Positions 52,173 through 58,683 of a stretch of 64,000 nt of DNA are shown piece after piece (positions within the stretch are counted from its first letter, which is position 1; the number at the start of each line of letters is the position of its first letter). This DNA comes from Candidatus Avelusimicrobium intestinale (GTDB lineage Bacteria; Elusimicrobiota; Elusimicrobia; Elusimicrobiales; Elusimicrobiaceae), in NCBI GenBank assembly GCA_902765225.1, contig CACWYV010000003.1, forward strand, positions 1 to 64,000, given 5' to 3'. The position numbers were made by a program, and so were the translations under genes. Below the pieces are notes generated by a model. That model saw only the letters and a program-made list of their open reading frames with translations, was not told the DNA's origin and searched no databases.

Positions 52173-52427
52173 CTATTTAGCCAAGGCTTGTTCCAATGCG
52201 CAAGCCAATTGGTCCGCGCAAGACGTTCGCTTATCCCCGCAGGTGTTTCCTTTTAGCAGTCCGGCTACTTGCCGTGCGTTGGCCCCTTCTACCAGTTTGC
52301 CAATGGCTGCTAAATTACCGGGACATCCGCCGATAAACTGTACGTTGTGCACGCAGCCCTGTTCATCTACTTCAAATAGAATTTCTTGCGAACATACCCC
52401 TTTGGGCTGAAATGAAAATGATGCCAT
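52173..52427 (-). CDS. TSCPD domain protein (84 aa)
   Basis: Small protein matching the stand-alone TSCPD family, a cysteine-bearing domain also found at the C-terminus of some ribonucleotide reductases. Motifs visible are KGVCSQEI, FIGGCPGNL, NTCGDKRTSCADQLA. The four cysteines suggest metal binding. The function is unknown. An AGGAGG Shine-Dalgarno sequence precedes ATG 52427, and a longer frame is rejected. It ends the polyene cluster on the opposite strand, with 16 bases between the convergent stops. Confidence 0.85.
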   Translation of the reverse strand: MASFSFQPKGVCSQEILFEVDEQGCVHNVQFIGGCPGNLAAIGKLVEGANARQVAGLLKGNTCGDKRTSCADQLACALEQALAK

Positions 52428-52454
52428 ATCCTTTTCCTCCTGGTTAGATAGTAT

Positions 52455-52492
52455 ATTATACCAAGTTGTATTCGGTTTGTTTATGATATAAT
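52455..52492. promoter_or_regulatory. Divergent -10 boxes for the TSCPD and deaminase genes
   Basis: TATAAT occurs on the minus strand (52460 to 52455) and again on the plus strand (52487-52492), 27 bases apart. The two promoters are oriented away from each other, and both have weak -35 elements. Confidence 0.5.
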
Positions 52493-52529
52493 AAGGGGAA
52501 AAGGGCGTAAAAATTTTAGGGGTGAAGGT

Positions 52530-53063
52530 ATGAATACAATTCTCACGAATGGTCCGGTGTCTGCACAACAATTGGAAAACGCTGCTCATATTTTATTATC
52601 CTTACAGCAAGAGTTAAGAACGTGTATTGCGCAAGGGTCGGGGCCTTTTTTGGCGGCAATTTATGATGAGAAAGGCAACCTGATTTCCAAAACAGCCAAC
52701 TCGGTTGTAGCGCAAAATTGCAGCCATTGCCACGCGGAAATGAATGCCATTAAGCAAGCGGAAGAAAAATTGCGTACCTTTGATTTAGCTCCGCACCGGT
52801 TGCGTTTGTATGTAACATCCGAGCCTTGTTTGATGTGTTTGGGTGGTATTTTATGGTCGGGTATTCGGGAAGTGTATTTTGGGGTGCCTTCTAAACGGGT
52901 GGAGGAAATTACCGGATTTGACGAAGGGTTCGGGACCGGTTGGATGGAAGAATTTAAGAAGAGGGGCATTTTGGCCTGCGGTAATATAGAACCGCAAGCC
53001 GGTGAAGAAGTCCTGGCTGCTTATGTGCAAGCCGGTAAACGTATTTACAAACCGTCACGTTAA
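52530..53063 (+). CDS. Nucleoside deaminase (zinc-dependent cytidine deaminase fold)
   Basis: A 177-residue deaminase with zinc ligands in HAEMNAI and EPCLMC, plus the proton-donating Glu of HAE. The substrate is unclear: the HAEMNAI motif is close to guanine-type deaminases, while tRNA adenosine deaminase usually has HAEILAL. TSEPCLMC followed by GGILWSGI is typical of the family. GGGGTGAAGG precedes the ATG. The neighbours give no hint to the pathway. Confidence 0.85.
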   Translation: MNTILTNGPVSAQQLENAAHILLSLQQELRTCIAQGSGPFLAAIYDEKGNLISKTANSVVAQNCSHCHAEMNAIKQAEEKLRTFDLAPHRLRLYVTSEPCLMCLGGILWSGIREVYFGVPSKRVEEITGFDEGFGTGWMEEFKKRGILACGNIEPQAGEEVLAAYVQAGKRIYKPSR

Positions 53064-53084
53064 ATGGCGGAACGGATATTTTGC

Positions 53085-53095
53085 TACAATATAAT
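53085..53095 (+). promoter_or_regulatory. Overlapping -10 boxes directly before the 53101 gene
   Basis: TACAAT preceded by TGC (extended -10) overlaps TATAAT by one base, and the ATG follows 5 bases after the second box. No Shine-Dalgarno sequence is present. Transcription would start at or a few bases before the ATG. Confidence 0.45.
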
Positions 53096-53100
53096 TGTTT

Positions 53101-53709
53101 ATGCGTTACTTGTTTTATTTCTTGACGATGGCCCTGTTGTTTGCGGGGGGAATGTTGGTAGGGAATAATTTTTTACCTACCCGGGATGCTTCGTTGGCGG
53201 CCTCGGTGTCTGTGCCGGAGTTATCGTCGGACAATCCTATTTTCCAAACACTAACGCGTGAACAGGCACAAAAAGATTTGGAGCAACTTAACCAAGCACT
53301 TACGGCGTGTCCTGTGGTGGTAAGCGAAGAAAAAGACCATTTGCTTCACCGTATTTTGTTGCGATTGGCTATAGAAAATTTTGAACTTAAAAAGACGGTG
53401 TTGGAACTGGAAATTGCCAAAAACAATACCAGTAACCGTCCGACTAAACAATTTACCCAAGCGGCCACGGAATATAACCAGGCCCGTGAAAATGTGGAAA
53501 AATTAGCTACAGAATTTTTTCCGCCAGTAACTGAACCAAAAGCGGTGGAGCAAGCCACGGTAGAAACCCAACCTGCCCCCGTGAATCCGGTTACTCCTGC
53601 AATCCGTCAGCCGGACAAATCCCCAACTACTTCTTTAACCGAAACAGCCACCCCGGAACGAATTACCGTATCGGGGTCTTCCGATTCAGCAAAATCCGGT
53701 CAAAAGTAA
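53101..53709 (+). CDS. Single-pass membrane protein with helical and Pro/Thr-rich regions (202 aa)
   Basis: Unknown family. Residues 4-24 form an N-terminal membrane anchor or uncleaved signal. A helical region from about 50 to 120 (AQKDLEQLNQAL, ENFELKKTVLELEIAK) is probably coiled coil. The last 70 residues are Pro/Thr/Ser-rich and likely disordered. It is probably periplasmic. The ATG at 53101 is preferred over a TTG two codons upstream. Confidence 0.65.
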   Translation: MRYLFYFLTMALLFAGGMLVGNNFLPTRDASLAASVSVPELSSDNPIFQTLTREQAQKDLEQLNQALTACPVVVSEEKDHLLHRILLRLAIENFELKKTVLELEIAKNNTSNRPTKQFTQAATEYNQARENVEKLATEFFPPVTEPKAVEQATVETQPAPVNPVTPAIRQPDKSPTTSLTETATPERITVSGSSDSAKSGQK

Positions 53710-53717
53710 GAGCACGA

Positions 53718-53738
53718 CTTGTGTTAATAAAACACGAG
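53718..53738. terminator. Hairpin between convergent genes
   Basis: Eight-base arms (CTTGTGTT and AACACGAG, one G-U pair) with a 5-base loop between the 53101 gene and malQ. The U tract is poor on both strands. Confidence 0.4.
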
Positions 53739-53743
53739 CATGT

Positions 53744-55315
53744 TTATTTGCGGTGAGTTTCGGCTAATAATTCCCGGAACATTTGCCATTGTTTGGCATA
53801 TACTTGCGCGGCTTCTTGCGGCGTGTAGGCACTGCGGTATGTCCAGTTTTCTTCGCCGACGGTGCCGGGTGTATTGATGCGGTCGGTGGTGCCGATGATA
53901 TCCTGCCACGAAAACATGACCAAGGCCGAAGCACTGTCTAATACCCGGTGCAAAATCGCACGTTGGGTGGTATCGTTCCAAGGCACGTTTCCGTCCGTTT
54001 TTTGGGCGGAAATCATTTCCCAGATGTTGGCCCGTTCGTGGGTATCCATAGTTTCCCACCACCCGCGGGCGGTTTCGGTGTCGTGGGTGGAGGTTGTGGC
54101 CAACGATACGACGGGATATTGGCGCGGTTCACGGTAGTAGCCGTTGTCCTCGCGCTCCCATCGCAGCACTTTGTAGCCGGGAATTTTTAGATCAATAAGT
54201 ATCTTGCGCACATAATTAGGAATGACACCCAAATCTTCTCCGACGGCTAACTTCCCGCGTGCTTCTTCTAATACCATTTTCAAAAAAGCCTTGCCGCGCG
54301 CGATTTGTTTTTGTTCGGTAGGTTCATCAAAACCGCCGACGCTATCGTCCGGCCCGAATACATAGGTGCGGAAAAATCCCACCAAGTGATCCAAGCGGAA
54401 GATATCGTACAATTCCGTCACACGGCGGATTTTACGCCGCCATAAATCCAAGTGGTGCGTATGTTGGTACGTCCAATCGTACGCCGGGAGACCCCATTTT
54501 TGACCCCCTTTGGAAAATTGATCAGCCGGAGCACCGATTTCAAAATCCGGGCGGTAGTTGACCCGTTCGGACCAAACTTCGGCACTGTCCAAATTCGTAC
54601 CGAAAGGAATATCGCCGAAAATCAAAAGTCCTTTTTCGGCGGCGGCAACTTTGGCTTGGCGCAGTTGTGTGTCTAAAATCCATTGCATGTAGGCAAAGAA
54701 CTGGATATACTCACGGTATTTGGCTTCCCACGCGTTGATAGCATGTGTCTCAAAATCGCGCAAGCCGTTGGGCCAAGTAGTCCACGTTTGCCATTTAGTT
54801 AATTCCTTGAGTGCGCGGAATAAAGAGTAACCGCGTAGCCAACCGGCCTGGGCGTTTTGATAGGCTTCAAAAGCCAGAAAACGGGCCGAGCGGACGCTTT
54901 GTTCGGCAGATAAAAAATGCTGATAGCCCAACCACAGGGCATGGATTTTGGCTTGTTTGACCGCACCAAACGGTACTTTGGGGGCTTGGTGCCAGACGGC
55001 AATCTGCGGTTTGGTTTGGGCTATAAATTGCATGGCTTGGGGGCTGCGTTGGATATCTTCCACGGAGTTGATATCTGTATAAATCGGGTCGGTAGCGAAG
55101 GCAGACAGAGCCGAATACGGGCACGTCGTGCCGGGGGCTGTTTCTTGCAAAGGTAAAATTTGCAGAATTTTTACGCCTTGCGCACTTAAAAAATCTGCCC
55201 ATTCTTGGAGTGCGCGGAAATCTCCCACGCCCCAATCGGTGTCCGTTTTCATGGCAGACAGGGGTAACAAAATTCCGCACGAACGGGAGGAGAGTAATTG
55301 TTCTTGGATGGTCAT
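53744..55315 (-). CDS. malQ: 4-alpha-glucanotransferase (GH77, amylomaltase)
   Basis: Transfers glucan segments between maltodextrins or glycogen-derived chains in the cytoplasm. The 523 residues contain the catalytic nucleophile Asp in FRLDHLVGFF, the acid/base Glu in VGEDLGVIP and the transition-state Asp in STHDTE. The start ATG 55315 lies 1 base after the ridA stop. A TTG 24 bases upstream would overlap ridA and has no ribosome binding site. No other glycogen gene is in the window. Confidence 0.94.
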   Translation of the reverse strand: MTIQEQLLSSRSCGILLPLSAMKTDTDWGVGDFRALQEWADFLSAQGVKILQILPLQETAPGTTCPYSALSAFATDPIYTDINSVEDIQRSPQAMQFIAQTKPQIAVWHQAPKVPFGAVKQAKIHALWLGYQHFLSAEQSVRSARFLAFEAYQNAQAGWLRGYSLFRALKELTKWQTWTTWPNGLRDFETHAINAWEAKYREYIQFFAYMQWILDTQLRQAKVAAAEKGLLIFGDIPFGTNLDSAEVWSERVNYRPDFEIGAPADQFSKGGQKWGLPAYDWTYQHTHHLDLWRRKIRRVTELYDIFRLDHLVGFFRTYVFGPDDSVGGFDEPTEQKQIARGKAFLKMVLEEARGKLAVGEDLGVIPNYVRKILIDLKIPGYKVLRWEREDNGYYREPRQYPVVSLATTSTHDTETARGWWETMDTHERANIWEMISAQKTDGNVPWNDTTQRAILHRVLDSASALVMFSWQDIIGTTDRINTPGTVGEENWTYRSAYTPQEAAQVYAKQWQMFRELLAETHRK

Positions 55316-55316
55316 A

Positions 55317-55691
55317 TTATTTTTTAGCGATGGCTTCAATTTCTACGGAACTTCCTTTGGCCAGACCCGCCACTTGGACGGTCGTTCGGGCGGGGGGATT
55401 GTCTTTAAAAAATGTACTGTAGACGGCGTTCATTTCGGCAAATTGGGTCAGGTCCGTCATAAAAACGGTTGTTTTGAGCACGTTTTTAAGCGAGCACCCG
55501 GCCTGCTTTAACACGGTTTCCAAATTTTTTATAATTAGTTCCGTTTGTACACGTACATCTCCGTTAAAAATTTCTCCCGTTACCGGATCAATGGGTACAA
55601 TACCCGTTGTAAAAATAAATCCGCCGCTTTCCACCGCGTGTGAATAACAACCGATGGCTTTGGCCGTACTTACGTTAATTACTTTTTTCAT
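55317..55691 (-). CDS. ridA: RidA/YjgF family enamine deaminase
   Basis: Hydrolyses reactive enamine/imine intermediates made by PLP-dependent enzymes such as serine dehydratases. The 124-residue protein has CYSHAV, FTTGIVPIDPVTGEI and PARTTVQVAGL, where the Arg is the substrate-binding residue. GAGG precedes the ATG. Co-transcribed with malQ. Its function might complement sdaA, which is iron-sulfur rather than PLP dependent and so does not need it. Confidence 0.93.
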   Translation of the reverse strand: MKKVINVSTAKAIGCYSHAVESGGFIFTTGIVPIDPVTGEIFNGDVRVQTELIIKNLETVLKQAGCSLKNVLKTTVFMTDLTQFAEMNAVYSTFFKDNPPARTTVQVAGLAKGSSVEIEAIAKK

Positions 55692-55787
55692 AAGACCTCA
55701 CGCTTCAAGTAGAATAAATTCCTTTTTTATATGGTAGCAAGGGGAGCAAAAAATGTCAAACCGTTTGCCCGGGCCGAAAAATATTTT

Positions 55788-55888
55788 TTGACGGGGTTGC
55801 TTAAAAACTGGTATAATAAATTATCGCTTACAACGCAGATGGGTACAACCCAAAAAAGTTGTGTAATCCCATTGGTTTTTGATATAAT
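55788..55888 (+). promoter_or_regulatory. Two candidate promoters upstream of the tRNA-Lys/tRNA-Glu pair
   Basis: First: TTGACG, 18 bases, TATAAT (55788-55817). Second: TTGTGT, 18 bases, TATAAT (55859-55888), about 48 bases before tRNA-Lys. Between them is a short ACAAC/GTTGT inverted repeat. The 245-base gap between ridA and tRNA-Lys holds nothing else I can name. Confidence 0.55.
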
Positions 55889-55936
55889 AATAAATGTCGG
55901 GTTTAACCGATATTGGATTAAGCCCTTGATTTTTTT

Positions 55937-56011
55937 GCGCTCGTAGCTCAGTGGTAGAGCATCCGCCTTTTAAGCGGGGGGCCGTGAGTTCAAGTCTCAC
56001 CGGGCGCACCA
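55937..56011 (+). tRNA. tRNA-Lys (anticodon TTT)
   Basis: A 75-nt cloverleaf with acceptor GCGCTCG/CGGGCGC, D-arm AGCTCAGTGGTAGAGC, anticodon loop CTTTTAA and T-loop TTCAAGT. The CCA end is encoded (56009-56011). Confidence 0.95.
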
Positions 56012-56016
56012 GTAAT

Positions 56017-56088
56017 GCCTTCTTCGTCTATCGGTTAGGACGTCGGATTTTCAATCCGAAAAGAGGAGTTCGATTCTCCTAGAAGGCG
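56017..56088 (+). tRNA. tRNA-Glu (anticodon TTC)
   Basis: A 72-nt cloverleaf with acceptor GCCTTCT/AGAAGGC, anticodon loop TTTTCAA and T-loop TTCGATT, without encoded CCA. Five bases separate it from tRNA-Lys. Eight T follow directly. Its last 18 bases belong to a direct repeat that recurs downstream. Confidence 0.95.
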
Positions 56089-56279
56089 TTTTTTTTGTGC
56101 CTTCTAGGGCAGAAGCGAACTCCTGCGGCCGTCAGGCCGGATAAATAAAGTGCAAAAGCCAAGAGTTTGTTTATGCGCAGCATAGATTGGCTTTTGCAAG
56201 GGTTTGGCGGAGGCCAAACGCGATTCTCCTAGAAGGCGTTTTTTTGTGCCTTCTAGGGCAGAAGCGAACTCCTGCGGCC
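56071..56279 (+). repeat. Direct repeat of the tRNA-Glu 3' end, 150 bp apart
   Basis: Copy 1 (56071-56130) covers the last 18 bases of tRNA-Glu, a T run and a CTTCT-AGGGC-AGAAG hairpin. Copy 2 (56221-56279) repeats all of it with only one T missing. The 90-base segment between them contains a GCAAAAGCCAA/TTGGCTTTTGC stem and a GTTTGGC/GCCAAAC stem. The second copy is not a complete tRNA. The layout resembles the flanks left by an element integrated at a tRNA 3' end, or a local tandem duplication. Confidence 0.75.
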
Positions 56280-56298
56280 AATCAACCGGGTTAAAAAT

Positions 56299-56307
56299 TG
56301 CTATAAT
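56299..56307 (+). promoter_or_regulatory. Extended -10 box directly before the 56315 lipoprotein gene
   Basis: TGC plus TATAAT, then 7 bases, then ATG 56315. There is no Shine-Dalgarno sequence. It also overlaps an upstream in-frame ATG (56306), which would lie before the expected transcript start. Confidence 0.5.
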
Positions 56308-56314
56308 GAAAACA

Positions 56315-56860
56315 ATGAAGCGTATTTTGTGTTTAGGATTTTCTCTTGTAATAGCGGCCTGTTCAACGGTACTTTTCCCTTATAAAGACCACAGTTTGGA
56401 CGATTTGCAGAATTTGGAACAGTCGCCTACCGCTTACCGCGGGCAGGTAGTAGCTTTTGGCGGAGAAGTAAAAGTCATCACGGAAGATGCGTCCCAAGTG
56501 CGTTTGGGGCTGAAGATTGCGGTGCCGTTGTATTATGGAGTGGCGGAAAAACGCACCTTGTCGTATGAGTTGTTGTTGGTCACGTTTGATAAGCAGGGAA
56601 TGACCCAAATGACAGGCATTAAAAAGGGAGCGCGTCTAAACGTGTTGGCCCGTGTGGACGGATACGAAACGCGCAAGAATTTAATCGGCGCGGAAGTGCG
56701 GGTGTTACACTTGGAAGCCATTGCCTTGGCCGACCGCAGCCAAGAGAAAGACTTTGTCCGCCCGGAAGCCGCATCCCAATCTTTGTACGATTCCTGGAAG
56801 AGTGGCCGTTTGTTTTATAAAGAACAACCCCAAGACGTTGAGAAAAAAGCCCACCGGTAG
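56315..56860 (+). CDS. Lipoprotein, possibly Slp-like (181 aa)
   Basis: Signal peptide with lipobox VIAAC (Cys at residue 16), so an outer- or inner-membrane lipoprotein. The next part (TAYRGQVVAFGGEVKV, then GARLNVLARVDGYE) resembles the beta-barrel-like core of the Slp starvation lipoproteins, but the similarity is weak. A charged C-terminus closes the protein. The start is chosen at 56315 from the -10 position. A longer frame reading back through the tRNA-Glu repeat is an artefact. Confidence 0.6.
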   Translation: MKRILCLGFSLVIAACSTVLFPYKDHSLDDLQNLEQSPTAYRGQVVAFGGEVKVITEDASQVRLGLKIAVPLYYGVAEKRTLSYELLLVTFDKQGMTQMTGIKKGARLNVLARVDGYETRKNLIGAEVRVLHLEAIALADRSQEKDFVRPEAASQSLYDSWKSGRLFYKEQPQDVEKKAHR

Positions 56861-56890
56861 TATTCTGCGTATTAAATCATAACTAAACAT

Positions 56891-57096
56891 CATCCTGAAC
56901 ATAAAAATAGGCGTCACCCTGAACCCCCGTGCCGTCATCCTGAACTTGATTCAGGATCTCGTTGTTATTACGGTTGTTCAAACAGCGAGATTCCGTGTCA
57001 AGCACGGAATGACAACAAGAGGGCACGGAATGACAGTAAGGGGCACGGAAGGACACTTATTGGGAGTGCAATGACATTAGTTGGGGCAGAACGACA
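56891..57096. repeat. Degenerate palindromic array with about 20.5-bp period
   Basis: The right side holds five units of about 20-21 bases centred on GACA (57011, 57032, 57052, 57073, 57093), with best form GGGCACGGAATGACAGTAAG, each less exact than the last. The left side holds three units in the opposite orientation (CCTGAAC at 56894, 56918, 56939). The centre (56939-57013) resembles the widespread repeat with a CTTGA-TTCAGG core and GAGATTCCGTG flank. There is no ORF. Together with the terminator this fills the 330-base gap between the lipoprotein and the pilin gene. Confidence 0.7.
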
Positions 57097-57147
57097 CTAA
57101 TAAAACGTTGTCCTGCTGAACATTTTTCTTGCTTTTAAGCCAAACAA

Positions 57148-57172
57148 AAAACCCCGCACCAGGCGGGGTTTT
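57148..57172 (-). terminator. Terminator of the 57746 pilin gene
   Basis: Ten-base arms (AAAACCCCGC and GCGGGGTTTT) with a 5-base loop and a T tract on the minus strand. Confidence 0.87.
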
Positions 57173-57191
57173 AAAACTCACACAACTCTGA

Positions 57192-57746
57192 TTAGTCGTT
57201 CGCAACCGGCGCGTCGCACGCGCTGGATTGACCGTTGCTGCAACATGGAGTGTCCTTAGCCAACGAATCAATACCACAGAAGTCAGCACACAAAGCGGCT
57301 CCGTTGTCATTCTTTCCCTCACAAGAAGTCAAGTTGCTGGCATAGTAGCGGCGCAAGATGTACCGGTATTGCAAACCAGTCGTGTCGTCAGCATTGGCAA
57401 CACGGGTGGCCGTCGCACTACCTGCTGTATAGGAGTCACCCGCCAAGTCAACGCGGAACCCGTTTCCATTGGCACCGGTCGTGGCGCAACCTTTGGTATA
57501 GTACATATTACCAGAGGCACCTTTCGGAGCTACGTCCAACCCAGTATACTGAAGCGCATACTTGTTGATTTGCAAGTATTTGCGTTGTTGGGCTTGGGCA
57601 ATGTTCGCAAGCAGCGTCACGGCTTCAGACATTCTGGAGCGTTCCACGGCTTTGAAGTACTGCGGCATGGCCATCGCGGCCAAGATCCCGATGATAAGCA
57701 CTACCACCAGGAGTTCGATGAGGGTGAAACCCTTTGTATTGTTCAT
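57192..57746 (-). CDS. Type IV pilin/PulG-like protein, candidate major pilin (184 aa)
   Basis: Prepilin with leader MNNTKG, site G|FTLIE, helix LLVVVLIIGILAAMAMPQY, then ERSRMSEAVTLLANIAQAQQ. The globular domain is Gly/Ala/Thr-rich and the C-terminus is Cys-rich (CADFCGID, CCSNGQSSAC). Of the pilin genes here it has the best expression signals: GGAGG 4 bases before ATG, a TTGATT/TAAACT promoter and a 5' leader hairpin. This suggests the major pilin, although that is inference from signals alone. Confidence 0.87.
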   Translation of the reverse strand: MNNTKGFTLIELLVVVLIIGILAAMAMPQYFKAVERSRMSEAVTLLANIAQAQQRKYLQINKYALQYTGLDVAPKGASGNMYYTKGCATTGANGNGFRVDLAGDSYTAGSATATRVANADDTTGLQYRYILRRYYASNLTSCEGKNDNGAALCADFCGIDSLAKDTPCCSNGQSSACDAPVAND

Positions 57747-57778
57747 AAAACCTCCAATAGGTTTATCTATTTAATTTT

Positions 57779-57833
57779 GTAGCCCTTAAAAGGACTACAT
57801 CCTTAGTTTAGCAGTAAAAGAGTAAAAAATCAA
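57779..57833 (-). promoter_or_regulatory. Promoter and 5' leader hairpin of the candidate major pilin
   Basis: TTGATT (57833 to 57828), 17-base spacer, TAAACT preceded by TGC (57810 to 57805). The leader starts with a 9-bp hairpin (GTAGTCCTT/AAGGGCTAC, 57779-57798) that could protect the mRNA 5' end. Confidence 0.6.
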
Positions 57834-57875
57834 GGCCCTTTTTTGAAAAATCTTTTATTCCGTCGGAGGTTTTTC

Positions 57876-58508
57876 CTACCCGGCTGTGCATACGCGTACC
57901 AGCACGGCCAAGGCCAGGGTGGTTACTAAACCGATAGCGGCCGCCAACATTTCTTCCGGTTTAGGAAGGAGGGAAAAGGTTTCCCGCGTGAGGGTGTTGA
58001 TGCGCCGTTGAAATACCGTCGGCACGGTGCAAAAGAGGGCGTACCCCGCTACGTGCAGTAAGGCAGATACCGGGGAAAAGACCAATACCAGCCCGCCCCA
58101 CCACAAGGTAACCCATAACCCGGCCGGCCAGGAAGTTTCCTTCTTCATATATTCACAGGTGCGGTTAATGAGGTTGCCCAGCGTAAAAAAGGTGAGGCCC
58201 CCGCCTACAGTCCGCCACCAGGCGTTGCCGCGCAACGGTTGCCCGTCCGCTTGCCGGAAGCCGCGGCGGATGTTGCGCCATTGCCGGTAAAACCAGTAAA
58301 AGGTAAATAACCCCCCGCTTACCAGCGTCAGTACCCACTGGGTGCGGGCGTGAATAAAGTAAAAGCGGGTGGATAGCCCGTCCTCTTTGAGTGCCTCGCG
58401 CCGCCGCGCTACGTCCGCCTGGGACGTGTAATTCCATTTGCCCGCGGTCAGTTTGTACCCGGCATAGAGGCAGGCCATTACTACCAGTATTTCAATCAGC
58501 CGTTCCAT
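57876..58508 (-). CDS. Membrane protein of unknown function (210 aa)
   Basis: Hydrophobic segments near residues 5-20, 57-75, 95-110, 125-150 and 185-207. The FTFYWFYRQWRNIRRG stretch after the second segment recurs in several uncharacterised membrane families (often DUF4234-like), but I cannot place it. The C-terminus ends in a hydrophobic helix. Promoter signals are not clear. It is divergent from typA, with about 175 bases between starts. Confidence 0.6.
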   Translation of the reverse strand: MERLIEILVVMACLYAGYKLTAGKWNYTSQADVARRREALKEDGLSTRFYFIHARTQWVLTLVSGGLFTFYWFYRQWRNIRRGFRQADGQPLRGNAWWRTVGGGLTFFTLGNLINRTCEYMKKETSWPAGLWVTLWWGGLVLVFSPVSALLHVAGYALFCTVPTVFQRRINTLTRETFSLLPKPEEMLAAAIGLVTTLALAVLVRVCTAG

Positions 58509-58598
58509 ACCTGTATTATAAAAAATTTAGGCCCGCGGCAAAAGCGGATTTTTTGGCAGAGTGCCTTAAAAAATACTAAAATATAAATAATCACAAGT

Positions 58599-58649
58599 AT
58601 TGCAAGCCGTTACCGGATGATTGCAATCCCGCCCTTCGCGGGGTTTTTT
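58599..58649 (+). promoter_or_regulatory. Terminator-containing leader upstream of typA
   Basis: An ATTGCAA/TTGCAAT stem (58599-58605 with 58621-58627) is followed at once by a CCCGC/GCGGG hairpin (58628-58642) and six T, an intrinsic terminator 35 bases before the typA start. A 14-codon open frame (58617-58661) spans both. The layout could be an attenuator for typA or the end of a short RNA. Confidence 0.5.
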
Positions 58650-58683
58650 GTGGAAATTTAGTAAGGAAAAAGAATCATTTGTT

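Noticed and set aside
56204-56314. Extended N-terminus of the 56315 lipoprotein reading through the tRNA-Glu repeat
   Set aside because: It would put 37 unlike residues before a good lipoprotein signal peptide, and the -10 box lies inside it.
57001-57100. Short periodic repeats resembling a CRISPR array
   Set aside because: Units are only about 20 bases, degenerate, without unique spacers, and no cas gene is in the window.
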